Assembly (NCBI GenBank): GCA_036583965.1
Contig: JAZBQD010000022.1
Coordinates: 2,476,001-2,540,000, forward strand
DNA length: 64,000 nucleotides
Direction: 5' to 3'
From: Prunella strophiata
Taxonomy: Eukaryota; Chordata; Aves; Passeriformes; Prunellidae
Position numbers and translations under genes: made by a program
Part shown: positions 48,155 through 62,700 of the stretch, piece after piece
How the letters are laid out: each line of letters starts with the position of its first letter
Position numbering within the stretch: the stretch's first letter is position 1
Notes under the pieces: generated by a model
Seen by the model: only the letters and a program-made list of their open reading frames with translations
The model's database searches: none
Told to the model about the DNA's origin: nothing

Positions 48155-51100
48155 CTAATTGGGAGGAGAAAAATATAAATGGAAAAAAGTCAGGAGGAAT
48201 GAACTGGGAAAGCTGCACCATCAGACACTGCCCAGGGAGTGTTCCCCACTTCCAGTGAGGTTGGCATAAAAAGCCACAGCACAATAACTGAATTAAACAA
48301 AGACAATCACAAATTTGGAATTTTCTCATCAATTCTGACTCCAAACATTTCAAAATACAAACACTAAATCCCAATTATTTCCCTTTTCTCACAGGAAAAG
48401 CTGCAGCATTTCAATCCCAACCCCAAATCCTGCAATTGCTGCTTTTAGAAGGCAGGGACACACAACAGCCTGGGCCATGTAGGGTTAACCTGAATTATGG
48501 TGCAAAACAAACTGCTCTTTTCACTCCTTAATCCCTGTTTTCTGCCTGGTTTGCAAGAGCAGCTCCAAGGCCAGACACTCAGATATTTTCATGTTTCTGT
48601 GTTGTGAGCCATTCCATCCCAAGCCTGCTTTTCCACAGCTCTGCATCATTACCAGAACAAACATTTCCAGTATTTTAAAAGCCATGCTCATGTTTAAGAT
48701 GTATTTTTCAGCTAAAACCCAAGTCTTTAAATATGTAACACTGTCTTGAATTAGATCTAATTTTAACATTTCAGATGCTCACAGCTCTGGCCATGTTTCT
48801 AACTGAATGCTGCAGCTGGTCTCACACTTGGCTCTAAAAACCAGTATTTTAAAATGTGAATGGAGATGATTTTTAGAAAAAAAAATCTCCACCTGGTAAA
48901 ACCTGGTAATTTATTAACCTGATTAGTACACTAGCACTTAAAATATTTTAGAAATAATAATTTCACATTTTATTCTCATTTTATTATTTTTATTCTTTTT
49001 AAAAGCAGGAAACTTCCTCATGATTTTGGGTAAAATAGGTATTCAAAAGACATTTTAAAAGATTTGTCTCCTCGATATTTACCAGCAAAAGAACAAATTG
49101 GCTTTTTTTATCCTAAAGATCACTCAGCAATCAATTTGTTTCAATAAAAAATACAGAAACAAAATGTGTTACAGCAAGGTTACAAACAGAAAACTCCCTG
49201 TACTTTGTGTTTTCCTGCCAAAGAGGGAAATGCTGTAAATCCTGTGCATTCCAAAGGAACAGGAAATAATTCAATAGGGCAGAGCCATATCCAGGCACCT
49301 CCTGACCCCCACCCCAAGGTGTTTTCATTGACCAAACATCATTTCTCATGCAGCACCACAAATACAGATGCAGCTTTTAAGGGTGAAAATACATCACTGT
49401 CCCACAGAGAAATTTTAGCAAACTGAAAAAGCATAATTTAACATTATTATTTATCCCAGTGTGTTTATACTTCTTACTAAAAGGGTATTTTAGCTGGCTG
49501 CTGCATCACCTAAATCAATATCCATGTGAGTTTTCCAATACCTTAATGTTCTAAATAAGTGCATTGCTCCACCACTTGGCAACTCCAAGTCCACAGGAGT
49601 TGCCTGTTATAGGAACCAAAATTAGAGGATGTTTTTATTTAATCTCTTATTATTTACTTTTTTCTCCTCAGAGAAAGGAGGCAAACTGTTTGTACTCACA
49701 ACAGTATTTAATTCTTCATAAATCTTGGGAATGCAGCAGGAGCATAATATGAACACAATGTAGCATATTGAAATTGTAACTAATGCTGCATTACCCAGAT
49801 CCATAACAGCAGACAGGGATTTAGTGCAAAGAGAAACCAATTTTCTTTAGTGCTTTAGTTACTTGAAACCTCCATAACAGAATGGATTAAACACAACCAG
49901 TATTTTAACAGCACTTTCAACTGAAGACACAGGGATCTGGAGGGGGCACAGATTTCCTTTATACAGTAATTTTATTTTATTCAGCTGCTGATCTGCCATG
50001 AGTTGAGGCTCTTTTATCCTGAGGAAGCCTCTTGTTCAACTGCCATCATTTTCCACAACAAAACAAAGGCAGGTTTTAACCCCAAACTGGTACAGAAAGA
50101 AATGTAATTATTTTTTATCCACTGCTAAGCAGCTGAATTGCTCCTTTGATTTGTTCTCCAGAGACAGCCTCACCAAGCAACAGGTGAAATCTCAGAAGAA
50201 ACCAGCTCTGAGAATGATGTTTTTCATTCTCTACCAGTCCTGGCTCAGGAGTTTCCTCTCCCCTACCTGCCAGCCTGTTGTTGACCACGTTGTGCTTCTC
50301 CCAGAGCCACAGGACAGCCTGGTCCAAGCTCTTCACAGAATCCATGGATTCTTTGGCCATCTCCTCAAAGTGCTGAGCACAGGCCTTGCACCCAAAGAAG
50401 TGCTGGATGTATCTCCTCATGACCTGCAGCACAATTTGGGGGTTGTCCTCCAGACCTGCAAGACAAGGGACAGACACAGCTCCAACAGCAGGGAAGTGAA
50501 GTGGGAGAGAAGGAAAGGAAAAGTTGCTCCATTCTTGTTCCACAGAATTGACACCTGATCTGAAAGGAATCACTTCTGCAATTTAATGTGGTTGTTTGTA
50601 CCAACACACACAAACATTCAGTCTGTAAATCTGTGCTCAAAGCTACCCTGAACACCACAATCAAATAAAAGTCAAGTGGTCTCTACTTTTTCTCCTTTCA
50701 GAGCAAATTTTCTCCTTTCAGAGTATCTTAAAATTTGAGGAGAAAACCAAACTTAGTTAGTGAAAACCCAGACATTATTTTTATCAGAGAACATTGTGAA
50801 ATTGCTAAAATATAAAAAATTCACACTTTCTGCATGTCACAACTCCTGTGGAATTAGAGACTTTCTCCAAGCTCCTGCCCAATAACTAAATGAATGTTTA
50901 TATTATGCATTCACCTCTGTATTCATGCCCAGGCACTGAAGTTATGGTGACTTTGCTACCAAAAAAGCAAGAGTCAAACCCCCTCTGGTGAGTCCTACAC
51001 AAGGTGCCTGTGAGGGCTGCTTGTTACTCCACAATTCTGAGGAATTAGAGAGCACCACAATCTCATTAGAATTATTAATTACAGGGCGTTTTTTGGCAGG

Positions 51101-53704
51101 CTCTGAATGCACAGAGCAGCTGCTGAGCAACACTTTGGAGAATAAATCAGGAATTCCTCCTAAAATAAACACAAACACGTGATTCTTTTTATAACATTCA
51201 CACTTCCACATTAAAGACAATGCAAAAGAATAATTAATTCTGCAGGAAGATGAGGCCTGCACAGCTTGAGAACTTTGTGGCCTTTCTTGTGTCAGCAGGT
51301 AGCTCCTTACATCTCTAAGTGCCTTGAAAACCTGATATAATTTGTTGAAATCCTAATGGTTTCATCTCTGTCACACAGAATTTCTGATTCATGCTTAATT
51401 GACCCAGTAAATTATGTCAAAATGTATTTTAAAATGTCCTGTGTGCTACCACGAGCACACACTTGTCAAATTAAACACATTTTATGGTGCAGATTGATCA
51501 AATTACAGACTCCTGCTGCTGAACACCATGAGTAATTTACTATTGCTTTGTTTTCTTGGATTAAAAAAAAAAATCAACAAAACCTGCTCAAACTATCAGA
51601 GCACTCATCTGTTATAGATATGGGAAATATATAAAGACTGTCATCAACACATTTATTTAGAACAACAACAGGATATTCTTAAACACAGTAGCAAAAATAA
51701 GTCTTTAAAGTCCAAAAGAAATCCTAAAAAACCCCTGATTTCTCCTCAGCCATTCAATATCTGTGATTGAACAGACATGTATAAATAAAAGCTATGAGAT
51801 TAAAGCAGATTAAGTTACTGCATTAAAAGAAAGGCTGGAAAATTATTTTGGAAGTTAAAATGAATTTCATGGCAGAACAGTTTTACCAATTATGCTGAAA
51901 TATGTATTTAGGAAAAACAAAAAACACAGCCAGCAAATTATCTCTTTGTGGAGAAACAAGAGATTCATACACAAATTTAATTTCATCTGTTCTCCTGTGC
52001 AATGCTACACTCTTGAAAAATCGTTTTGTGGGGAAATCTGTCAAAATCAGCAATAGACTTTCAAAATGCCAGATAATTTATTATAAAATCCACAAGCCTG
52101 TCTTATTCACACCAACACATCCTGCTGCCTAAACCCACATTTCTTGCCATGAAGTGTGCTCAGGAAATGATTTCTGCAATGATTTTACACATCCTTGGGT
52201 GTGAGCAGCTCTGTCCTGAGTTCCTTTGGATCCCTCCTGCTACTCCCACTGCAGGTTCAGATTTCCCCACTCAGCACTAAAATGTATCAAACATAACCCA
52301 ATAAAATCATTTTACCAAGAAAGCCACAGGGAGTTCACCCAGAGTGCCAGGCCCTCGAGCAGAGGGGACTATCAAGAAAAATACATCTGCTTCAGAAAGC
52401 AAACAATTGCAAAATGGCTCATTTGGTTTGTTTTTCTTTTATCAGCCCCCAGATGAATCTTCTATTAACATCTGCCATGTATCATTGTGTAATCCTCCTT
52501 TTCTCCTTCCTCCCAAACTACTGCAATTCAGGGTAACCCTAATCTTTAAAGTGGACAAGAACCATAAAACCCTACCTGTGGTGGGAAGGATTAGGGAGTA
52601 CATCATGCTTTTTAGTAGATGGGATTTAAACAAGCAATAAGGAGAGGAAAACCTCCCAAGACATAATCCCACAGTCTCAGACTGACCCAATTCTTTCACC
52701 ATAAGAAGTGATCATCACATATCTGGCCCGATTTACAGCCAGGGTTAACTGTGCCAAAGTGTTCTCAGGTCCTACAATGTATTTTTAACTTCAGGCTCAT
52801 GCCTGAAACACACAATTTGAGGGGCAATTTTGTGTAGTTAAATATTAAGAATTAATAGATTTAATCAGAACACTTTGGGACTAAAAGGGGAAATTTAAGT
52901 TATGCAGGATCCTGCTGAACAGCTGAAAATCATCCAGCACAAACCCCTCAAACTCACTGCACTAAATTGAAGAAATTTAATCTATTGCCCCATGAACAAA
53001 AAACAAAACAGAGAAACAAAAATCAACAACAATGATTTGCTATCAAAAAATGCCTGTTCTGCAGAATTATTCTGATTGGAAGGATTTTCACTCTGACTGC
53101 AAATAATGCTGGACAAATGCAAGGATGTAATGTGAAATGGATGTAATGTAAAATAATAAAATCATTTTAACATACAATCAACAACAAGTAAATTGAAAAT
53201 TTCTGAGTTTTATGATGTTCATGTACAATTTCCATATTCCTTGGAAAAGACATTTAAAGGGCTTTAAAGGAAAACTAAATAGAACTGTAACCAAACAAAG
53301 CACTATCCTGGCAAGAATAAAACCCAAACTTTTAGCATTAGTGATTCTATTTTCATTGGGTGAGGAGAACAGATTTTATAACCAGCATGTTTCTTAAGCA
53401 GGAATCATCACCAGAATATTAACACTCAGCTTCAAAAGATGCTGCAAGTCTAAAAATGAGCAATTTTAGAGTGCTGGCAAAGTAGTAAATCACTGCAGGG
53501 ATTAATGACAGGTACATTCAGCTGAAAAAAGAAATAAACCAAAAATTTGTAACATGTAATATTTAAGAAATAACATTACAGAAGGATCAGCTAATGGCTG
53601 TACATCTTTTATAGCCACTGTACTGTATGGTAAAACCTCATTTTCTCAAACCTGAATAATTTTCATCCCTTTTCAGGGAGCTCAACATTTCTTTGTTTAA
53701 AATT

Positions 53705-53738
<34 letters not shown>

Positions 53739-56700
53739 CTTTTTCTACTTTATTACTGCCAGCTTTAGGGCCACACACTTTATTTAGCACATTTCCAAAC
53801 CTTCCTGCTGCAGCCAAGCTCTGACCCCTGCTGGTGCAGCCTTGCAGCCACTCTCCTCCACAAACTGATTCCTTGAGGATTTACACACCAACAAATATTT
53901 GCTGCTCACCTGTGTTTACCAAAGCTTTTGGTCTCAGTGCAGCCTGAACAGTGAGGGTATGGAACAGCTTCCAGAGGGAGCAGCTGTAGCCCCTCAGCTC
54001 AGGTCTGCTGCCCTGGCAGCCAACCCACTGGGCTTTCCTGGGGAGAAATATCCCAGAAATCTGCAAAAAAAAAAAAAAAAAGAGATAAAGAGATGTTTTT
54101 AAGGTATGTGCTGCTCTGGGGGCTAATTGTACCACTGAGGTGTTCCAGGGTAAAGAACAATAAATGACTTTCTGCACTTGTTAATCAGTTCATGCTTCAG
54201 GCAAACAAAAATCCTCATGTCTCAGATACTCTGAAGCATCATCATAAAACTCATCCCTTTTGGACAAGATACAAACTGTTCAGTCATTGACATCAAACCT
54301 ACTAAAATCAGTCTGAGAGAACACATAAAGTAGTTTAACCTGTGAATTTTTTTTTTTTTAAAGAACACAACACATAAAAATATTCCTGTACACTGCCAGA
54401 GCTCCAGCTTCCCTGGGCACATCCAAAATTCCCTATTACTGCACAAGGTTTACATAATTTACAGTGTAAAGCCTTAACTGGCTGTAAAATTCCATATTGT
54501 TTCTTCTTGGAACAAACTCACTCCTTATTCATTGCACCTGAAATCTAGTGCAAGATTTTAATTTCTGAGACTTTTTTCTCCTCTTCCTAAAACACACAGA
54601 AGGCTTTCAAATTCCAGACAGAAATAGGGAAGAAATTGTGAAGTTCTGTGCAAAGACAACCCTAGGACAGGGCTTAGCCAAAGTGGGATGGGATTCCAGC
54701 AGGGAAATCAGAGAGTACTTGGGCAAACTCTTCAGGAATAATGCACATTTCAGTGGGTAAATTTCCCATCACTTAAACTCTGACCTTCAAGAGAATCCTG
54801 CTGACAGCAGGCACAGCAAAGTCAGAAATATCCTCTGGGAATCTTGCATCCCTGGGGATGACATTAGGGAACAAGTATTGCTTGCTCATTATAAAACCCA
54901 GCCAGGATTGCGTGTTTCCATTCCCTCATTTCAATTTCTTTCTGTGGATGTGGGCTGGTTTTTTTCTGCTAATGATTTCACTTTATTTTCATTTTAACCT
55001 TCTTATAACTCCATTATGACTGGGGGAGCAGCAGTAAGTGATGTCTTAGATTGATATAGAATCTTATCCTTTCCTAATGCCCTGTTTTATGCTGGAACTG
55101 GGAACAGCTTACCCGCATTTTGTTGTTGACCAGATCCAGGATAGCATCATAAGGGATTTTGTCTAATGGAAGGCTCACCAGCCACTCCTGCAAGGTCTCT
55201 AACAACTTCACCACAGGCTGACGGCCAGGAAAAAGCTGAGAAAAATAAAAAAAAAAACACAAAGAAGAAAACATTTTCAAGCACAGATCTCATTAGCAAC
55301 GAGACGCTTTTGGTTTTATCCAAATATGTTTTGCTGTCTGTAAAATGCTTCATTTTGTTTTCTGATGAGCAAATGAATTACTTGTTCTGCTTGCAGTAAA
55401 AAGCTGTCTCACATCAGCTTTTGCTTACAAAATTCAACAAATTTTTGTTGTGCAGAATGTTAAAAATTTTTTAAATTTAAAAATTTTTAGCAGGCAGGAA
55501 TGCTACAGAACAACTTGACATTATCTAGGATTTTACATTAAGATAATTCAGTTCAGAATGTTGCTCAAAACAGAGTAAAACACCTCAGTGAAAGAGAGAG
55601 GCTGAAATCCTTCTCATTTTTGGAAGATCAATCACAAAAAATTTGTTCTTTTTAGTCAGATTTCTGTAAGTTTAGGAGTTGTTATCCAGAAGAACATTTT
55701 CCTTTCATGTGTAACAGTGATTTCCAAAGTGATCTGGAATCAGGGACTTCCTTAACTCAGAACTTACAGGAGCCACAGCCTGGCAGATGAGTGTGAGGAA
55801 CTGTAAATCAGTGGTAAGGCCATTATTTTATAGCAGAAATGCTATTTTGCTTTAATGAGGGATTGGAATTATTACAGAATTAAGTCAAGTATCTGCCATT
55901 CTTTAGGATCCTTCCAGAGGGAGCAGGACTTCAGTCATGAAAATTCCCCAAGCAAGGAATCTGAGACCTCATTGCCTTTGGATTGACCATCACTATAAAC
56001 AGGAGAAGAATATAAAACATTTCCTAACAGAAACACCTGAAAATATGAATGGGAGAAGCAAGGAAAGTGTTACATGACAAAAAAAAAAAGCAAATAAAGG
56101 ATAGCAACCCCTGGTGAGACAGGGCAGGTGAAGATGAGCAGGCACCTAAAAGAGAACATTCCCCATTTATCATCAACAGCCAGGGAATCAAATGACATCA
56201 GCTGGCCAGGAACCACAGGGAAGAACAGAGGATGCTTTGGGGATAATATGATGGAAAGATTACCACTACACTTTCTTAAAGAAATGAGGCCAGCTGCAGA
56301 TTTCTGACCTCTGATGGCTGCAGGGGGGAGCTGGCTGGGTAAGGAACTGTCTGTCTGATTTTCAGATAAACCCAGATATTTGGAAATGGTTCATATAGGC
56401 CTTGTTATTCCCTTAAGAGTTATTGATTCACTTGTTAAAAATAAAACATAGGTGTTAGCTACACAGTGAGTAAAAATAAAGATATATTGGTCATTTCAGG
56501 AAGCTGGCATTATAAAGCAAAATTATTTAAATTTTTTCAAGTCATATCACATTATTATATGTATTTTCTTTTCATGCAAATGTAACACATACGCATTTTT
56601 AATTTTTAAATACTCAATTATATTCAATAGCTCACAGATTTTTTTTGAATCCCTATTTAATCAAAATCAGTACCTCAATTATATTCAAAATTCAGACAGA

Positions 56701-59700
56701 AGCTACTAACATCTCTAAATAGAAGAGCATTTGCCAAATATACATTAATGAAATCCAAAAGTCAAGAATGAAAAACAAAGGTTGGTTTAATCCCACTGAG
56801 TAACAATAGCTACTTATCCTGAAAATCTGATAAATGGACTATATTTACAGTGTTTGTTCAATATGTTGCAGACTACTTAAGCTCTATTTAATTTTGAGCC
56901 CCCTAAGGTGAAATTAAATTGCATTTTAACCCTGTAAGTATGTCAGAACAGCAAACAATACCTCAAAAATAGCCTTTAAATAAACCCACCAAACTCAGTT
57001 TTAAGCTACTGAGGATGCAAACACTGTGCAAGACATTCTGAGAGACTTATGTCCCACGATAAATTTTCTGGTGGAGTCACTTCATCTTCACAAATAATCA
57101 AAGCCCAGGAGTGCCTACCTTGGCAGAGATGGTGACAAAGTCCTTGAAGGTTTTCAGCTCAGCTCCCTCGAGTGCCTTGTGCGTGGCCAGCTCCACCCGG
57201 AGCAGGAAATGCAATCCTGACTCAAGGTCAGCCATGTAGAGCCTGGACCTGGAGCACAAAACACACATCAATCCTGGCAGCCTCCTGCCACTCCTTCCCT
57301 CACCACTCTCAGAGGTCAAATTGATGACAGGAGGTGACATTAAACCCCCCAGCACTGGACACCCCACAGTGATTGCAGGGTCCTGCCCAGCCTGAGTGGC
57401 ACAGGCAGAGTTTGGACAATTGAGGCACAACCACACATGAGAAAGTTTTTTTTTTTTATATTTGAGTGGATTTTTTGCCTCCCAGCCAGCTTTACCTTGT
57501 AGTGGAATTACAGCCCTGGTGTAAGGAAATTACAGCTTCTCTGCTGGGCTGACCACAAACAGAAACAGGACATGCTCTGAACAACAGGGGATCCTACACA
57601 GGGCAGGGGTGCAAACAAGACTGGAAATGTCAGTGTTGGGAAGGACTGAATTAGAAATCCTCTCCCAAAAGCAGCAGTTTTACTGCAGGTCCTTTACCTC
57701 CCAGTTAAAACACAGCAGCTCTTAAGACAAGAGTTCTGGCAGGTACAAGTAAACCATATAAACCAAATAAAACATTGTCAAAGTTCCTTCTCACAACCAA
57801 ATATCTTCATAACTAAACCTGCTTTACCAAGTACAAATACATCAGGCACACAGCCCCAGCTTTCAATGCTTTTCAGGCAGTGTGAGACAGAGCAATGGAA
57901 CTGAACAAGAGTTCATACTTCTTGTAAGAACAGCACTGCTGTTGCTAAAAAAAACCAGAATTAAAAAACAAACATTGAAAAAAACTGGCTGCTCCCACCT
58001 CCTAAATAACATGCAGGAAAGAACATATCAAAAGACAGAATCATCTATAATCATATACACTAGACTTATAATTTAATTTAAGCCACAGACTTATTCTGAA
58101 TTTATCTCCTTAATTAATGAAGTACTCACTTAAATTATAAAAACCAGCAAAATTCTGCTTCAAGTTTCTTAAATAAAGAGACATCCACATGAATGCAGGA
58201 GGTTCTCCTATTTAGATGATACTTGGAGTGGAGATTCATGTCAACAAGCTTTTGCCTTGCTGGAAAGCAGCTCAATTTAACTAAGTTGTTTTGCTAACTG
58301 AATGTTCCATATAAAGTATTTTATAACAGCCTCTGAAAGAAGATGACACTAATAGTGTCCATGAAAGGAAAATAAGTATTATATTAAAGCACTCAGCCCC
58401 ACATCTTTTCCATCTAAAGATGCTGAGGGATTATCTCTCTGCAAAGGCTTTGCATCCTTCTCTCAAAGAGGGAAAGAGGGTGAAGATAAACCTCAGAGGA
58501 TTTGGGGTGATAAACATCTTCTACAGTGACTTTAGTATTTTCTATTACACTTGCATTTGACAAGCCCTTTTCAGTGGGCACTGTTTCACTATTGCACACA
58601 CATAGAGAATTTCCTACAGAAATGTTACAGCTTGGTATTTTACCATGTATTTTTTCAGGGACACTGATCACTTCTTTCAGGTAGTGGGTGGCAAGTCCTT
58701 GGTACTTTCAAGGCAATTGAATATTTCACAACACTTCTGGTAAAAAACTTCCTTCCAGGGCAGTGCAGACATGTGCTGCTAAAACCAAAATACCTCAGTA
58801 ATTTCACCTGTGAATTGTTTGAAAAGCTGCTCACAACTGAACTGAACAGAGTGAAATGAAGCTAAAATATGGAACTGCACTAGGATTTTATAATAAATTA
58901 CAGCACAGCTTCCCACATGGCAGGGACAAAGCTGCAGGTAATTTTTAAAAACCAAACTTATAAAAATCAAGGGCATCACTTACTTATCAAACTCTTTCCA
59001 CACCTTGATTTCTGTGCTCTCCTCTTTGTTTTCTGGAGCAGGCAGCTGCAGTGGCAAAAGGAGTTTTTTCCTTACACCTGGCAGTGACTTTAAATATGAA
59101 GAGAAGAAAGAGCGTAGAGGCTTCAAACTGCAAATGGACAAAGGGAGATCACTTTTAATCTCAGACTAAGTGAATGTCCAAAGCAAATAACTGTATTTAT
59201 AAAATAAGCTATTCACTTTGGTTTTACAGTCCTAGTGCAGCATGGCCTGTTTTGATACAAAGTGAAAAGAAATAATGTTCAATTTATGAATAACAAATCA
59301 CTTGGATTAGGGGTGTGAAATTCTGTTCAAAATAAGAACAAATAATGTTTATCCAAATCTCAGCTCACGTTACACAAGAAATGGGTTGAAGAACTTTGAT
59401 TCTTCATTTATTTTTTCACTTTTATTCCAAAGTCTTTTTTCCTTTCAGAAGCATCACATAATAAATTGAAGCTATAAATAGGCAACAGTGATAAGTAAAA
59501 GCAGTATTAGATTTTTTTATTGATAATATAGGGAACACACAAATTCAGGCAGTACAATGTATTGATGAGGTGTCAGGACATCAAATCCTGACATTTTTAT
59601 AAGTTAAGTGAACCTCCCCATAACCCTGTGACAGATAATTACTTACTTGTTAATTAATCCATGGCTGCCATTGGGCTGTATCAGGTAGCATGAGGGGACT

Positions 59701-62700
59701 GAGGTGACCCCCAGTTTCTCCAGGAAAGGTTTATCAAAATTCAATGCTCTCCTCACCACGATGTTTTCATACTGGACCAAGTCTAAGATAACCTGGGTAA
59801 TGAGAGGATGCCATGAATTATACATTGTTCAAGGAATATCCAATCTTGCAGGACAAGACACATAAACAGGTGAAGTGCATCATCCTTTAAGGGCATCATT
59901 AAGCTGTTTGCAGGAAGTGCAGCTAATGGCTGCTCCATGCACACAAACAATTTCACTTAAGGAAGATTTACTCTTCTCTAGAAATTATTACTCCTATCTT
60001 CCTTTTTTTATTTTATTTTTTCTTGGTCTATTCTGGTCTTTCCCTCCTTCCTTCCATCAGTGATGATACATGGCCTCCTTCTCTTCAGCAGTATGGGAAG
60101 GTTTGTCCATTTTGTCTTGTGTTGTAAACATGAAAACAATGCTATTTTCTGTTTCACTAAACTATTCTATAAAGCTCAAATACTACATAACACTAACAAA
60201 CATTTTTTATCCTGAAAGCAGACTCCACTTTGTGTTAACCAAATGATTCTGTCTTCCCCTCTAACTGTAGATAATAAAAACAGTGTGATAAAAAGCTGAG
60301 GAACTTTATAACCTTCACATTTCTTCAGTAATGCCCACTTGGCATCACCACAGCAGCTCCCAGAGAACAAATGCCTGGAAGCAGCCTGATCCCAAAGTGA
60401 TTCCCACTTTTGGCAGCACAACCTCCTCCACTCATGACACTGGGCCATCTCAGCATCAAATCTAATTAGAAACATTTTGCAGACACTGGATGTATCCACA
60501 CAGATTATGCTTGGATAATGATGCAATTTTTTTTCTTCACTTCTCCTAGATCTTAGCAGGAAGAGAAAAGTAACACTTGTCTGAGCTAATAACAGGCTCA
60601 TTAGGTGGAGAAATGATGCCCTATCAAATATTTTATGGGGAAGCAAAACCTAAAGACTTCCACTTCCTCTGTGTTTCTAAACTGGGTAAATAATTTTATG
60701 CTACCATCCTAATTTCCCAAAATTTATATGTGAAGAAAGGGAATTGGAGAGTTTAGATTATTACAAACAGTTGTCCAGAAGAATGAGTAGCAAAAATGAT
60801 TCTCTAGTAGTAACAAAACAATAATGTAATCTGGCAATATTTTTGTTGTGATCTTCCAAATTCTTGAAATAAAGTTGTGCTGAGAATGAAATTAATGATA
60901 AATTAACCTTCTACTAAAATAAGAATGGAAGAAATTAACATGACATCACATTATTTTGTAAGCAAGTTCCTCTGTGTGAGTGAACACCAGAGCCCCTACA
61001 AAATCCCTGGGTTTTATGATCCCCCAGACATGTGTGACCTGCTCTAGTGCTGCAATCAGGGAGCTGTTGCTTGGCTAAATGAGCTCAAATCCAGCTGGTT
61101 TATGGTGACATCCATTCACAGCCACTCTGTCCCTCACAAGTCCCACGTTACCTCTCGGCCCACGTAGGAGCTGTTGCTCTCAAACACAATGGCTGTGTAG
61201 TGGTGGCTGTTCTTGTCAAAAAGAGATGGGAGATCACTGGACCTTTCAGGAAAAGAAAAGCAATTTAACACAGAATGCAGTACACTCACTGTTACTCACA
61301 GAATTTCCTTTTACAATCTCATAGCAGAACTGGTATTAAAAAAAAAAAATATTTTTTATCTTCTACAGCTTATTAATTAACTGAGTAAACAGAGAGCAGC
61401 TACATTTGAAAACAAGGAACTTACAGCACTGGATCCAGTGGGGGGCAAGCAGGAGGTCTCAGCTCCTGGGAATGGTTCTGGAGGAAGTCAATCATCATCT
61501 GACGAAGTGTTTGCAGCTCTCGATCTGCTCCTGCTGGGAACAGGTTCCAAAAACACACAATTCCTTCAGAAAACTGGGAAAAAATGACTCACATGAAGGT
61601 TTGCTGTGCATGTGGGTTTTCTCATGCTTTTCTGGGTCAGGTTTTTGCTTAAAACTCAGCATACTATTTGGCTGAAGAAAAGGAGCTAAAGGATTTAGTT
61701 GTAGGATTTCATTTTAATGTTGCTGTGAGATCACATTTAAAAGCTGTCATCCCACCCTAAAATTAATAAAACCTCAAGACTTTTCCAAATGTATCCATCT
61801 GCCTGCCTTGCTCATTTTCTCTTCAAATAATGCTTGATTCTCAATGTGAACATTTTCACTGTAGTTGCTGTGGGCAACTTCAGCAGGATAATAACCACAA
61901 ATTAAAATCTGCAAGGTATATCATTCCTACCAAATGGAGAGGCCACAAAGCCATGGAACACAAGGAGGAATATTTTATTTGCTTTAAAATAACCACATTA
62001 AAAAGCAGAAAATACTTCAAATGCCCAAGAGGGGAAACTAAGGTTCTCTTGCACAGGAAGGGTTAATGGTGCAGGTGGTCTCTCCTCTGACCTCTGGCCT
62101 TTTAAATGTTCATCCATGGAAAGGGACAACATTACTTTTGTCCCAGACAAACCACCTCAAGCTGTGATCCTGACAAACCCTGGGCTAAGCCTATTTTCAG
62201 GGAGTCACCATCTGAATAGGGGCTCTCCCAGTGCACCTCAGGATGCCTGGAAAGTGGCTGAGGGATCAAAAGGCACCAGAGTCAGGATTGAGCAAATTGG
62301 ATCTCGTGCTGATGAGGAGTGTGGTGAGGAAAAAAGGGATTAAAAAAAATTAACAAGCCATTTGTGAAAATTAAGAGCTACATTAAATAAATAAAAAAAA
62401 AAAAAGGAATCTGAAGTTTCATGAAGAAATGTTTTGCCTGCCTAAAATTCTGATTAACACTTCATAGAGTACTTGAAATATTCTGTCTTAAGAGTTACTT
62501 AGTGTCCACCCCATCCCTGTCCACAGGAATTGACAAGCAAAGGGATTTTGCTTGTTGTGTGACACAGCCCTGGCTGACAGGAAAACTGCTCTGGGAATTT
62601 CTCACAGTAAAATGTTCTTACCTTGGTAATTTTCTCCAGTTGTGAACTGCTTTGTAAATGCTTTGAAGTACTGTGTGGGAGAAAAGAAAAGTCACTGTAT

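Noticed and set aside
60176..60646. 156-codon minus-strand open frame in QSOX2 intron 5
   Set aside because: No domain, and flanking QSOX2 exons 5 and 6 join in phase without it.
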